Shown piece by piece: positions 8,725 to 17,549 of a stretch of 64,000 bases of DNA. The DNA lies in NCBI GenBank assembly GCA_009692065.1, contig SHZY01000001.1, forward strand, positions 34,610 to 98,609, read 5' to 3'. The notes beneath the pieces are model-generated. The model was not told where the DNA came from and made no database searches. It worked only from the letters and a program-made list of their open reading frames with translations. Both the position numbers and the translations under genes were made by a program. The DNA is from Gemmataceae bacterium. GTDB lineage: Bacteria; Planctomycetota; Planctomycetia; Gemmatales; Gemmataceae. Every line of letters begins with the position of its first letter. The first letter of the stretch is position 1.

Positions 8725-9825
8725 TCAATTCAACTCTTCAAGCCACAACCGCAGATCATGCTCATACTCGCTCGCCAAATCCCCCTTGATGAGCTGGCGA
8801 TGGAAGTCGGCGGCGCCTTTGCGATCCAGATCCGCGGCCTGTGCGTCGCGGAAACGCTTGGCCGGGTCCGGTGCGATCAGCTTTTGGCACAGGTTGAGGA
8901 GCATGTCGTTGCAGCTCACGTCGACGGGGAGCAATTCCTTCAAACGCTTGTCGAGATCCTGTTTGGCGGCCAAGAGCGAGGGATAATCGTTCAACCCGTC
9001 GAAGGGGCTTTGGCCGGCGAGCATTTCGATCAGGACGTAGCCAAGACTTGCCAGGTCGGATTGCGGCGTGTTCTTGCCGCCTTTGAGAACTTCGGGGGCG
9101 GTGTAGGCGGGCGACCACATGCGGCGCGCGGAGGCCTGGTCGAGGTCCATGGCGGAGCCGATGTCGATGATCTTGGCGGCGCCGGTGCGCTTGACCATGA
9201 TGTTGGCCGGCTTGATGTCGCCGTGGACAATGCCATCGCGATGGAGCGCCGCCAGGCCAGCCAGGCATTCGCGCAAGATCTGGATCGCCACGCCAGGCTT
9301 GTAGCGCGTTTGTTTCGGTCCCTCTGCCAGAATCACCCGTTGTACGGCTGCCCAGCGCTCCGGACGGAGTCGGTCGCGTGACTTCTCGAACGTGTGCGCA
9401 GACATCAATTCGCGCAGGTCATACCCATCCACCCACTCCATCACCATGATGCGGATGCCGGACAGGGCGATGAAATTGTGCAGGTCGACCAGGTTGTCGT
9501 GCTGGATAAGGGCAACTCGCGAGGAGATGTCGGCAATGCGGGCCATGTCGGCGACATAGCTCGGCACGTCGCGATAGCTCTCAGGAGAGAAGATTTTCAG
9601 CGCGACCGGCAGCCGAAAAAGATCGATCCCCTGGCGCTCGCTGAGATAAACCACCCCCTGGCCGCCTTTGCCGAGGATGCGTATCTTGCGGTACTCCGCC
9701 GCCCAGTGCACCACATTGTTGCGGAGCAGCGTTTCGTACTGGGTAAGCAGTTCGGCGCCGCCCGTGTCGAAGCGGTTGGCAGAGAGTGGAAAAGGATCGC
9801 CGTGCGAGACGGTCGTGGAAATCAT
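8725..9825 (-). CDS. Hanks-type serine/threonine protein kinase
   Basis: 366 residues from ATG 9825, preferred over the ATG at 9858 because GAGGA lies 8 bp upstream of it. Kinase core: glycine-rich loop LGKGGQGVVYLSE (about 51-63), VALK lysine near residue 77, catalytic loop HGDIKPANIM (Asp203; Gly replaces the usual Arg, a non-RD kinase), DIG in place of DFG (about 221), and the APE-equivalent TAPEVL. A SDLASLGYVLIEMLAG stretch marks helix F. The domain fills most of the protein, with no transmembrane or sensor region, so it is probably cytoplasmic. Its substrate is unknown; the FHA protein at 27.9 kb is a possible type of partner but is not adjacent. Confidence 0.92.
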   Translation of the reverse strand: MISTTVSHGDPFPLSANRFDTGGAELLTQYETLLRNNVVHWAAEYRKIRILGKGGQGVVYLSERQGIDLFRLPVALKIFSPESYRDVPSYVADMARIADISSRVALIQHDNLVDLHNFIALSGIRIMVMEWVDGYDLRELMSAHTFEKSRDRLRPERWAAVQRVILAEGPKQTRYKPGVAIQILRECLAGLAALHRDGIVHGDIKPANIMVKRTGAAKIIDIGSAMDLDQASARRMWSPAYTAPEVLKGGKNTPQSDLASLGYVLIEMLAGQSPFDGLNDYPSLLAAKQDLDKRLKELLPVDVSCNDMLLNLCQKLIAPDPAKRFRDAQAADLDRKGAADFHRQLIKGDLASEYEHDLRLWLEELN

Positions 9826-9910
9826 CTGCAATTGTCCTCGTTCATCTGTTCCCATCATGACATTTTACCAGAGGACACGATTTACACCAAGGCGGCTTCG
9901 GTGAAGTTTG

Positions 9911-9973
9911 CGTTAGCCGGACTCGCAAGCGACGGATTCATGGGGAATCCGTCGCTTGCGAGTCCGGCTAACG
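9911..9973. repeat. Perfect 29-bp inverted repeat (TTAGCCGGAC family)
   Basis: Arms 9911-9939 and 9945-9973 are perfectly complementary with a 5-base loop. The outer part CGTTAGCCGGAC recurs in the hairpin at 14741. It lies between divergent kinase and hemF genes, so it is not simply a terminator for either. Confidence 0.9.
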
Positions 9974-10075
9974 GCAATTTTCGTTTGACGATGCCCCCGT
10001 GGTTTGCGAGAACAACCCTACCCTGCCGGCTTTCGTGCTTGCCACTTTGGGCGTCACTCTTCCATGGTTGCCCCT

Positions 10076-10975
10076 ATGTCCCAGCTTGAAATACAACATC
10101 AACAGGCCGTACAAATCTTCCGCACGATGCAGGATCGTATCTGCGCAGGCCTGGCCGCAACGGACGGCAAGAGCACTTTCCGCGAAGACTCGTGGCAGCG
10201 CCCGGGCGGCGGTGGGGGACGGAGCCGCGTTCTGACCAATGGCGGCGCCTTCGAGAAAGCGGGCGTCAACTTCTCCGAAGTCTTCGGGCAGATGTCACCC
10301 GAGTTCGCGGCGCAACTCCCCGGCCAAGGCCTCGACTTCACCGCAACTGGCGTTTCGCTCGTTTTGCATCCCCTCAATCCGAAGGTGCCGACGGTACACG
10401 CCAATTTCCGTTATCTAACCAAAGGGGACAAATCCTGGTTCGGCGGCGGCGCCGATTTGACGCCGTACTATCCTTATCGCGAGGATGTGATCCACTTCCA
10501 CAAAACCTGGAAGGCGGTTTGCGCTCGTCATCCTGCCCCGGTCGATTACGCAAAATTCAAGAAATGGTGCGACGAGTACTTCTTCCTGGCCCATCGCCAA
10601 GAGCCACGCGGCGTCGGCGGTATCTTCTTCGATTATCTCGAAGGCGATTTCGCGGCACTCTGCAAATTCGTGAACGACTGCGGCAATTCGTTCCTGGATG
10701 CCTATGTGCCCATCGTGCGCCGGCGCAACGATGAACCGTACACCGAGGCGGAGCGATTCTTCCAGGAGTTCCGCCGCGGCCGCTATGTCGAGTTCAACCT
10801 GATCTACGATCGTGGCACGATCTTCGGCCTGAAAACGGGTGGGCGAACCGAATCGATCCTGATGTCGCTGCCGCCGGTGGTGCGCTGGCTGTACGATTAC
10901 CAGCCGACGCCCGGATCGCGCGAGGCGGAGTTGTATGACGTGTATTTGAAGCCTCGCGATTGGGCAGACGAGTAA
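10076..10975 (+). CDS. hemF: Oxygen-dependent coproporphyrinogen III oxidase
   Basis: Converts coproporphyrinogen III to protoporphyrinogen IX using O2 in heme synthesis, implying an aerobic lifestyle. 299 residues from ATG 10076; an upstream TTG frame adds 24 unconserved residues. Signature segments: [49 protein letters not shown], the [11 protein letters not shown] segment, [11 protein letters not shown], and [14 protein letters not shown] near the end. Neighbouring genes are not heme genes. A hairpin repeat directly follows the stop. Confidence 0.97.
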   Translation: MSQLEIQHQQAVQIFRTMQDRICAGLAATDGKSTFREDSWQRPGGGGGRSRVLTNGGAFEKAGVNFSEVFGQMSPEFAAQLPGQGLDFTATGVSLVLHPLNPKVPTVHANFRYLTKGDKSWFGGGADLTPYYPYREDVIHFHKTWKAVCARHPAPVDYAKFKKWCDEYFFLAHRQEPRGVGGIFFDYLEGDFAALCKFVNDCGNSFLDAYVPIVRRRNDEPYTEAERFFQEFRRGRYVEFNLIYDRGTIFGLKTGGRTESILMSLPPVVRWLYDYQPTPGSREAELYDVYLKPRDWADE

Positions 10976-10977
10976 AC

Positions 10978-11029
10978 GAGCCCGCAGCGCGAGCAAGGAT
11001 TGCTCATCCGTTGCTAGCGCTGCGGGCTC
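10978..11029. repeat. Inverted repeat after hemF
   Basis: Arms GAGCCCGCAGCGC... at 10978 and the near-perfect complement ending at 11029 (18 of 19 bases pair). No T-run follows. Related in composition to the hairpin embedded in the glycosyltransferase gene at 33841. Confidence 0.85.
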
Positions 11030-11047
11030 CTTAAATAAAGGAGACCT

Positions 11048-11788
11048 ATGTCTACGCCACGCAAAGTCGCTCTTGTCACGGGATCCGCCACCGGCATCGG
11101 CCGCGCCGCCGCCATTCGCTTCGCAAAAGAAGGCTTGGCGGTGGCCGTCAATTTTTCGCGATCGGAGAAGGAAGCCCGCGAAACGCTCGCTGCGGTGCAG
11201 AAACTTGGAGTTCCGGCTATACTGTCCAAGGCGAACGTCGCTGACGAAGCCGCCGTCAACGCCATGGTGGCAACGTGCGTCAAGGAACTGGGCGGGTTGG
11301 ACGTGCTGGTCAACAACGCCGGCACGACGCGGTTCATCGAGCACACCAATCTCGATGCGCTGACCAGCGAGGTCTGGGATGAGATCTTTGGCGTCAACCT
11401 CAAGGGAACGTTCTTTTGCAGCCGGGCGGCGCTGCCTCACCTGAAAAAGTCGGGCGGCTCGATCGTCAATGTGACTTCGGTGGCCGGTTTGCAAGGCATC
11501 GGCAGCTCGATCCCGTATGCGGCCAGCAAAGCGGCGATCAACTGCATGACGAAATCGCTGGCCCGCGCCTTCGGCCCATCGGTGCGTGTGAACGCTGTCG
11601 CCCCAGGCCCGGTGCTGACTCGCTGGCTGGCGGATCACATGGAACGCGTCACGGAGTCGTTGTCAGGCACGCCGATGGGACGGGCGGCCACTCCAGAAGA
11701 TATCGCGGACGCCGTGCTTTTCCTGGCGCTCGGAACGAATCTGATGACCGGGCAGATCGTGGTGGTGGATGGCGGGCGGACGATGTGA
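11048..11788 (+). CDS. SDR-family oxidoreductase, FabG-like
   Basis: Short-chain dehydrogenase/reductase, NAD(P)H-dependent, probably acting on a 3-oxoacyl or similar carbonyl substrate. 246 residues, the normal length. Cofactor loop TGSATGIGRAAA, LVNNAGTTRF, catalytic YAASK with the upstream Ser region NVTSVAG, and VNAVAPGPVLTRW. The start has an AGGAGA ribosome site three bases before ATG. It lies in the same orientation as the lipid block but is separated from it by about 580 bp, so its membership is uncertain. Confidence 0.92.
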   Translation: MSTPRKVALVTGSATGIGRAAAIRFAKEGLAVAVNFSRSEKEARETLAAVQKLGVPAILSKANVADEAAVNAMVATCVKELGGLDVLVNNAGTTRFIEHTNLDALTSEVWDEIFGVNLKGTFFCSRAALPHLKKSGGSIVNVTSVAGLQGIGSSIPYAASKAAINCMTKSLARAFGPSVRVNAVAPGPVLTRWLADHMERVTESLSGTPMGRAATPEDIADAVLFLALGTNLMTGQIVVVDGGRTM

Positions 11789-12369
11789 CCCTGGTTCACG
11801 TTTAGCACCTGCCACACGCCGGCGGGCGCTAGACGTAAGCAGCCAGGTTACTTCCGATGCCGAATCTTCGCCCTCATCCGGCGTTTCTTCCGTCCTACCT
11901 TACGTCGTCCGCTACCTCGGCGTCGGCTGCCCATTCGATGTCTCCCAAGAAAGTCTTATCAATAATGCCCTTGTTTCAGCTGTGAAAGGATATCCTACCG
12001 AGTCCAAGCACATTGGCCAGAGTGCAGCTCTACCGGCTGCTGCTTGATCGAACTTGAATGCATTTTCCGAATAATCCGTTTTTTGTGAAAAACGGTAACT
12101 CCTTTCCCAATATCTCCGCCTTTCTCAGTTGTGCCGGATTGCGAAAAGATGGGCAATCGGTAACTATAAAGCGGCCGAAAGGTGCCGGCGCGGGGACTCG
12201 GAGTGCGGCGTTTGGCCGCCAACAGCCAAAAGGAGCGTTAACTTACTTCCTGGATAACGCTTGGGCTTTCGGGGTTGCCGAGCGCCCTTGGCACCGATAT
12301 ACTTCCCCCTTTGGCTAGGTCCAGCGAAAGTCGTATGTTGTACTCGCTATAGGCATTAGGTTCGCGGTC
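11789..12369. other. 580-bp stretch without a confident gene
   Basis: Frames here are short and show no recognisable family. A small hairpin CCGTTTTT/AAAAACGG lies at 12076-12095. The stretch is less GC-rich than its surroundings near 12040-12120 and may carry the promoter of the lipid block, but no clear -35/-10 pair was identified. Confidence 0.4.
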
Positions 12370-12855
12370 ATGCGTTTTCACCTGATTGATCGAATCCTGG
12401 AACTGGACCCAGGCAAACGGATTCGGATGGTGAAAAACCTGACCCTCGCTGAAGAGTATCTGGCGGACCACTTTCCGACGTTCCCGGTCATGCCGGGCGT
12501 CTTGATGCTGCAAACCCTTGTCGAAGGATCGGCGTGGTTGTTACGCGCCACTGAGGACTTTCAGCACAGCGTCATTGTGCTGCGCGACGCGCGTAACGTG
12601 AAGTACGGCAACTTCATGCAGCCGGGCCATAGTATGACCATCACGGTGGAAACGGCCGATTATTCGCCGTCGAATCCCGCCGCGGTGTTCAAAGGCAAGG
12701 CGGAAATGGCGGGAAGCTCCACCGTTTCGGCCAAATTCACGGTGACTCGCTATAATCTCCGTGACCGCAATCCCGCCCTGCGGGAGATCGACGAAAGAAT
12801 TATCGCCCAGCAACGCAGCCATTACCGGATTCTGCGCGGCGAATTGGATCAGTAA
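12370..12855 (+). CDS. FabZ-like hotdog dehydratase homologue with Glu-to-Gln change
   Basis: 161 residues with the FabZ core HFPTFPVMPGVLMLQTL. In FabZ enzymes the catalytic pair is the His of this motif and a Glu fourteen residues later. Here His34 is kept, but position 48 is Gln. The second homologue at 14222 keeps both His34 and Glu48. The protein may be a structural or partner subunit, or use altered chemistry. The C-terminal extension is charged (IDERIIAQQRSHYRILRGEL). First gene of the lipid/polyketide-type block and followed by a hairpin repeat, then fabG. Confidence 0.85.
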   Translation: MRFHLIDRILELDPGKRIRMVKNLTLAEEYLADHFPTFPVMPGVLMLQTLVEGSAWLLRATEDFQHSVIVLRDARNVKYGNFMQPGHSMTITVETADYSPSNPAAVFKGKAEMAGSSTVSAKFTVTRYNLRDRNPALREIDERIIAQQRSHYRILRGELDQ

Positions 12856-12861
12856 TGACCT

Positions 12862-12911
12862 GCTTGCGGCTTAGCGCTCACGCAATGCCTTGCGAGCGCT
12901 AAGCCGCAAGC
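12862..12911. repeat. Perfect 18-bp inverted repeat (TTAGCGCTC family)
   Basis: Arms 12862-12879 (GCTTGCGGCTTAGCGCTC) and 12894-12911. The TTAGCGC core links it to hairpins at 16107, 27717 and 44816. It lies within the gene block, between the first dehydratase homologue and fabG. Confidence 0.88.
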
Positions 12912-12932
12912 GGCAAACCAGGACCACCCGAT

Positions 12933-13691
12933 ATGCGGCTGAAGGACCAAGTGGCACTCGTAACGGGCGGCAGCCGAGGGATCGGCCGCGGCATCGTCAA
13001 GGCGTTTGCCGCCGAAGGGGCCAAGGTCGCGTTCATCTACAAAGGCAGCCAGCAGGCAGCTGAAAGCCTCGCGGTGGAAATTTCCGCAGCTGGCGGCCTC
13101 GCCAAAGCCTGGCAAGGCGATGTGGCCAACCACGATGAGGCGATGAAAATCGTCGAATTGGTCGAAGCGGAGTGGGGTTCGATCCAGATTCTGGTGAATA
13201 ACGCCGGCGTCATCCGCGACGGACTCTTCGTCGCCATGAAGCCAGAAGAGTGGAACGTCGTGCTCCAGACCAATCTGGGCGGCACGTTTAACTTCTGCCA
13301 CGCACTGGCGATGAAGCTGGCCCGGCAGCGCAAGGGACGGATCATTAATATTTCGAGCGTGGCCGCAGAGCACACGAACCCTGGTCAAACGAATTACGCC
13401 GCCAGCAAAGGGGCCATCAATTCGTTCACGCGAGCCTTGGCTGTCGAATTGGCAGGCCGCGGTGTGACGGTGAACGCCATCGCTCCCGGCTTCATTGAGA
13501 CAGACATGAGCGAGAACGTCCGCAACAAGGCGGGAGACCTGATCAAGAAGATGATCCCGCTCAAACGGCTGGGCCAACCGAACGACATCGCCAAAGCTGC
13601 GGTGTTTCTGGCTAGTGCTGACGCGGCGTACATCACCGGCCAGGTCATCACGGTGGACGGCGGCCTGAGTCTCGGCGCGGTGGCGGTGTAG
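12933..13691 (+). CDS. fabG: 3-oxoacyl-ACP reductase FabG
   Basis: NADPH-dependent reduction of 3-oxoacyl-ACP to 3-hydroxyacyl-ACP. 252 residues, normal for FabG. TGGSRGIGRGI cofactor loop, NNAGVIRDGLF, SSVAAEHTNPGQTNYAASKGA with catalytic Ser/Tyr/Lys, and VTVNAIAPGFIETDM, all close to canonical FabG. AGGA lies nine bases before the ATG. Position between a dehydratase homologue and an ACP supports action on ACP-bound intermediates in this pathway. Confidence 0.94.
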   Translation: MRLKDQVALVTGGSRGIGRGIVKAFAAEGAKVAFIYKGSQQAAESLAVEISAAGGLAKAWQGDVANHDEAMKIVELVEAEWGSIQILVNNAGVIRDGLFVAMKPEEWNVVLQTNLGGTFNFCHALAMKLARQRKGRIINISSVAAEHTNPGQTNYAASKGAINSFTRALAVELAGRGVTVNAIAPGFIETDMSENVRNKAGDLIKKMIPLKRLGQPNDIAKAAVFLASADAAYITGQVITVDGGLSLGAVAV

Positions 13692-13776
13692 TGCATTAGG
13701 TAAAACCTGCGGCAATGCCCGCTGTTATTCGATAACCCAATGATGTAACCTTTTTCTTAATGTGGAGGTCGTGACC

Positions 13777-14166
13777 ATGCCTAGCCAGGAAGAAATCTAC
13801 CAAAAGGTGTCCGCCACCCTTGTCGAAGCGCTGAACGTCGAACAGGAAGAAATCAGCCCCACCGCGACGCTGCAAGGCGATCTCGGCGCGGAGTCGATCG
13901 ACTTCCTCGATATCGTCTTCCGCCTCGAACGCGAGTTCGCCATCAAGATTCCACGCAACGAGCTATTCCCGGAATCGATCTTCCAGGGCGACCCGGATTT
14001 TGTTCTGAACGGCAAAGTCACCCAGAAGGGCCTCGATGAACTGCGTGAAAAGATGCCGTTCGCCGATCTCAGCAAGTTCGAGCAAAACCCTGAACTGACG
14101 GCCTTGAGCGATTTGTTCACGGTGCAGATGATCGCGAAGTACATCCAGCGCAAGTTGAGCGCGTAG
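13777..14166 (+). CDS. Long acyl carrier protein
   Basis: Carries acyl intermediates on a phosphopantetheine arm. 129 residues from ATG 13777, which has GGAGG about 7 bp upstream; typical ACPs are about 80. The attachment motif is DLGAESIDFLDIVFRLE with Ser40. The extra length is a segment after helix II (about 60-105, FPESIFQGDPDFVLNGKVTQ and KMPFADLSKFEQNP), before a final helix VQMIAKYIQRKL. The insertion suggests a dedicated carrier recognised by the unusual ketosynthase pair rather than the housekeeping ACP. Confidence 0.92.
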   Translation: MPSQEEIYQKVSATLVEALNVEQEEISPTATLQGDLGAESIDFLDIVFRLEREFAIKIPRNELFPESIFQGDPDFVLNGKVTQKGLDELREKMPFADLSKFEQNPELTALSDLFTVQMIAKYIQRKLSA

Positions 14167-14176
14167 TAACGACACG

Positions 14177-14205
14177 CCCCGAGGCGAGCATAGCGAGCCT
14201 CGGGG
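14177..14205. repeat. Short inverted repeat after the ACP gene
   Basis: CCCCGAGGC at 14177-14185 pairs with GCCTCGGGG at 14197-14205. It lies within the block and lacks a T-run. Confidence 0.7.
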
Positions 14206-14221
14206 ATCCCAGGACCTCGAC

Positions 14222-14737
14222 ATGCGTTGGATCTGGATCGACCGGTTCGTGAAGTTCGAGCGCCAAAAGTCGGCGCGAGCGGTCAAGAACCTCAGCCTGG
14301 CCGAAGACTACTTCGAGCAGCATCTGCCTGGCTATCCGATCATGCCGGCCTGCTTCATCCTCGAAGGGCTCGCGCAGACCGGCGGCATCCTTGTCGGCGA
14401 AGCGAACGACTTCAAGGAAAAGGTGGTCCTCGCCAAGATCACGTCCGCACGTTTCGCGCGCGAGGCGGTAGCAGGCGAAACGCTGATCTACGATGTCGAG
14501 ATGGTGACCTATCGTCCCGAAGGGGCCTCAATCGTCGGCAAAGTGTTCGCCCTGCCCTCTGGGACCGTTGCCATGGAGCCCGTAGGGGCGCCGATCGCGG
14601 AGGCGGAAATCTTCTTCGCTCATTTGGATCAAGCGCGATCTCAGCAACTCTTCGGCGACCATAACTTCGTCTTCTCGGGCGAACTGAAGCACTTGCTGGG
14701 GCTGGCCAAGGTTGTGGCCCAAAGCACGGATCGCTAG
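14222..14737 (+). CDS. FabZ-like 3-hydroxyacyl-ACP dehydratase
   Basis: Hotdog-fold dehydratase, 171 residues. Core HLPGYPIMPACFILEGLAQ contains both predicted catalytic residues, His34 and Glu48. The two dehydratase homologues in the block share the opening pattern (IDR, VKNLSLAEDYF-like) and are probably ancient paralogues, one kept catalytic. Ribosome site AGGA seven bases before ATG. Gly of the usual MPGV is Ala here (MPACF). Follows the ACP by 55 bp. Confidence 0.9.
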   Translation: MRWIWIDRFVKFERQKSARAVKNLSLAEDYFEQHLPGYPIMPACFILEGLAQTGGILVGEANDFKEKVVLAKITSARFAREAVAGETLIYDVEMVTYRPEGASIVGKVFALPSGTVAMEPVGAPIAEAEIFFAHLDQARSQQLFGDHNFVFSGELKHLLGLAKVVAQSTDR

Positions 14738-14740
14738 CAA

Positions 14741-14799
14741 TTAGCCGGACGCGCCAGCGACGGATCCCGCAAGAGACCGTCGCTGGCGCGTCCGGCTAA
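14741..14799. repeat. Perfect 23-bp inverted repeat (TTAGCCGGAC family)
   Basis: Arms 14741-14763 and 14777-14799; the outer sequence TTAGCCGGAC matches the element at 9911, while the inner bases differ by compensated changes. Confidence 0.9.
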
Positions 14800-14832
14800 C
14801 CTGCAATCTCGAAACTTGTTGTCGGGTGCGCC

Positions 14833-16104
14833 ATGCCTCTCGCCAATCGTCGCGTCGTATTCACAGGTATCGGCGTCGTCACCTCTATCGGCATGGATGC
14901 GGCGGCGTTCTGGGACGGCCTGGCGCGCGAACAATGCGGCATCAAGACCATTCAAGCCTTCGACCCCGCTCCTCTCAAGACTCGCTTCGCCGGCGAAATC
15001 GTCGGTTTTGATGCCAAGGGTTACCTCTCGAAAGAAGGCCGAAAAAGCCTGCGCGTGATGGCGCGCTCGGTGCAGATGGCCGTGGCCGCCGCTCAGCTGG
15101 CGCTCGATGATGGCAAGGTCGATAAAGCCAAGCTTGACCCGACGCGATTTGGGGTCGAGTTCGGAGCGGGGCTGATCCCGTCGGAGCTCACCGAACTTGG
15201 CCTGGCGTCACACATCTGCACCGAGGAAAACGCCCACGCTGAGGACCTGAAAATCTGGGGCGCAAAGGGTATTCCCAACATCCCCCCGCTGTGGATGCTC
15301 AAGTACCTGCCCAACATGCTCGCCTGCCACGTCTCGATCTTGCACAATGCTCAAGGGCCGAATAACAGCATCACCCAGAGCGAAGTCGGCAGCTTGCTGG
15401 CGCTTGCCGAGGCCAACCGCATCCTCCGCCGCGATCAAAGCGACTTCTTCCTCGTCGGCGGCGCCGACAGCAAGCTCAACCCTCTAAGCATGACACGCCA
15501 GGAGATCTTCGGCCAGCTGTCGAAGGAAAACGACACGCCCTCGCAAGCCCTCAAGCCCTTCGACCTGCGCCGCAACGGGACGGCGATCGGCGAAGGCGGA
15601 GCTGTGCTGGTCGTTGAAGACCTGACGCATGCTCAGAACCGCAGGGCGACGATCTACGGCGAAATGGTCGGGTTCGGCTCGACCTTCGATCGCGGCACGA
15701 CCGGGCGAGGTTTGGCCCGCGCCATCCGTGTCGCCCTGGACCAGGCGCAAATCAAACCGAGCGAGGTGGACCACGTCAATGCTCACGGCCTGAGCTCCGT
15801 AAAGCTCGACGCCTTCGAGGCACGTGGCATCAACGAAGTCTTCGGCACGTCCGTCCCAGTGTGGGCGCTCAAACCGAATATCGGCACGCTCGGCGCCGGC
15901 AGCGGCACCACAGAACTGGCCGCCAGCCTGCTCGCCATGAAGCACGGCGTTTTGCCGCCCACCCTGAACTTCGCCACGCCCGATCCGGCCTGCCCGGTGC
16001 AGATCCTTACCAAGGCGAGCCCGATTACCAAGCCGTACTTCGTGAAGATCGGCTACACCGACATGGGGCAGTGCGCGGCGGTTGTGTGTCGCAAGTGGGA
16101 ATAG
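14833..16104 (+). CDS. Ketosynthase-like protein lacking the catalytic Cys (KS-beta / chain-length-factor-like)
   Basis: 423 residues with a complete thiolase fold of the FabF type: VVFTGIGVVTSIG start, RRNGTAIGEGGAVLVVED, HVNAHGLSS. Aligned to the neighbouring active enzyme, its nucleophile motif TACAAS is replaced by TQSEVG (Cys to Glu, residue 184), and the second catalytic His of KSMLGH becomes Thr352 in KPNIGTLGAG; His318 remains. It therefore cannot condense by the usual mechanism. It resembles the KS-beta subunits of type II polyketide and polyene systems, which lack the Cys and shape chain length as a heterodimer with KS-alpha. The active partner follows 70 bp downstream. Confidence 0.9.
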   Translation: MPLANRRVVFTGIGVVTSIGMDAAAFWDGLAREQCGIKTIQAFDPAPLKTRFAGEIVGFDAKGYLSKEGRKSLRVMARSVQMAVAAAQLALDDGKVDKAKLDPTRFGVEFGAGLIPSELTELGLASHICTEENAHAEDLKIWGAKGIPNIPPLWMLKYLPNMLACHVSILHNAQGPNNSITQSEVGSLLALAEANRILRRDQSDFFLVGGADSKLNPLSMTRQEIFGQLSKENDTPSQALKPFDLRRNGTAIGEGGAVLVVEDLTHAQNRRATIYGEMVGFGSTFDRGTTGRGLARAIRVALDQAQIKPSEVDHVNAHGLSSVKLDAFEARGINEVFGTSVPVWALKPNIGTLGAGSGTTELAASLLAMKHGVLPPTLNFATPDPACPVQILTKASPITKPYFVKIGYTDMGQCAAVVCRKWE

Positions 16105-16106
16105 TT

Positions 16107-16144
16107 CGTTTAGCGCCCGCGCGACACCGGGCGAGCGCTAAACG
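16107..16144. repeat. Inverted repeat (CGTTTAGCGCCCGC family)
   Basis: CGTTTAGCGC... pairs with ...GCGCTAAACG across a short loop. Same family as 27717 and 44816. It sits between KS-beta and KS-alpha genes. Confidence 0.85.
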
Positions 16145-16174
16145 AAGAGAAGATTATCCTCGGGGATTCGCGTC

Positions 16175-17467
16175 ATGAGAAGACGTGTCGTCATCACCGG
16201 AATGGGCGCTGTCACGCCACTGGGGCACAGCGTCAAGGAGCTGTACGAGAATCAACTCGCGGGCAAGAGCGGCGTCGATTTCATCAAGAACTTTGATGCC
16301 AGCACGTTCCCAACGAAGTTCGCAGCGGAGCTGAAAGATTTTGACCTGGCCCGTTTTGTGACCGACCCGAGCCGCTGGAAGTATGCCGGCCCGAACGCAC
16401 GCTTCGCCGCCGCGGCCGCCGTCCAGGCACTGCGCGACGGCAACCTGCTCGACGGCGCGAAAGTCGATCGGACACGGTTTGGCGTCTACCTCGGTTCAGG
16501 CGAAGGGGTGCAGGACTTTCCCGGTATGACGCGGCACATCTCCGCCGCCTTCAAAAAAGAAAACTACTCCGTTAACAGCGAGATCTTCATCAAGCTCGGC
16601 ACCGCGCATTATGATCCACTTACCGAATACGAACAAGAGATGCATACCACGCCGGGTCATCTGGCCGAGCATTTCGATCTGGAAGGTCCCAACTACAACT
16701 GCCTGACCGCGTGCGCCGCCAGCAGCCAGGCGATCGGCGAGGCGCTCGAATTGATCCGCGTCGGCGACGCCGATCTCATGGTCTCCGGCGGGTCCCACAG
16801 CATGATCCACCCGTTCGGCGTTACTGGGTTCAACCTGTTGACCGCGCTCTCGACGAATAATTCAGATCCCAAAAAGGCATCGCGGCCGTTCGACGCCACG
16901 CGCGAGGGCTTCGTCATCGGCGAAGGCGCGGGCATGCTGATTCTCGAAGAACTCGAGCACGCCAAGAATCGCGGCGCCCGCATCTACGCGGAGCTGACCG
17001 GCTACGGCTCCACCGCCGACGCGTTCCGCCTGACCGACAGCCACCCCGAAGGCCGCGGCGCCATCGCCTGCATCCAAGGCGCCCTCAAGGACTCCGGATT
17101 GCCGGGCGACGCCATCGGCTACATCAACGCCCACGGCACCAGCACCCAGGTCAACGACCGTGTGGAATCGCTCGCCATTAAGCAGGTGTTTGGCCCACAG
17201 GCTTACAAGATTCCCGTTTCCAGTACAAAAAGCATGCTTGGGCATCTGATCGCCGCCGCCGGAGCCGTGGAGCTGATCACGTCGATCATGACGATTCAGC
17301 GCGGCGTCATCCCGCCCACGATCAACTACGAAAACGCAGACCCCGATTGCGATCTCGATTACGTGCCCAACGTGGCCCGCGAGAAGAAAGTAGATAACGT
17401 CATCAGCAACAGCTTCGGCTTCGGCGGGCAGAACGTTTCGCTGATTGTAAGCCGATATCGCGGGTAA
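16175..17467 (+). CDS. Beta-ketoacyl-ACP synthase II type (KS-alpha-like, active)
   Basis: Condensing enzyme extending an ACP-bound acyl chain. 430 residues with the full catalytic set: Cys180 in CLTACAASSQ, His320 in INAHGTST, and His357 in STKSMLGHL. Glycine-rich end NSFGFGGQN is intact. An insertion-like region (about 111-165, GVQDFPGMTRHISAAF to HTTPGHLAEHF) is larger than in housekeeping FabF and may mark a special substrate or partner. Paired with the Cys-less homologue immediately upstream; probably forms a heterodimer with it. Confidence 0.92.
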   Translation: MRRRVVITGMGAVTPLGHSVKELYENQLAGKSGVDFIKNFDASTFPTKFAAELKDFDLARFVTDPSRWKYAGPNARFAAAAAVQALRDGNLLDGAKVDRTRFGVYLGSGEGVQDFPGMTRHISAAFKKENYSVNSEIFIKLGTAHYDPLTEYEQEMHTTPGHLAEHFDLEGPNYNCLTACAASSQAIGEALELIRVGDADLMVSGGSHSMIHPFGVTGFNLLTALSTNNSDPKKASRPFDATREGFVIGEGAGMLILEELEHAKNRGARIYAELTGYGSTADAFRLTDSHPEGRGAIACIQGALKDSGLPGDAIGYINAHGTSTQVNDRVESLAIKQVFGPQAYKIPVSSTKSMLGHLIAAAGAVELITSIMTIQRGVIPPTINYENADPDCDLDYVPNVAREKKVDNVISNSFGFGGQNVSLIVSRYRG

Positions 17468-17549
17468 GGGCTTGCCGTTTAGCGTTCGCATGGCGCAACT
17501 CGAGCGCGAAGCCGCAAGCGGCGTAACCGACTAGACATGGAGCATCCGA

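Noticed and set aside
11769-12047. 92-codon frame after the SDR gene
   Set aside because: Overlaps the SDR stop, no ribosome site, no conserved pattern.
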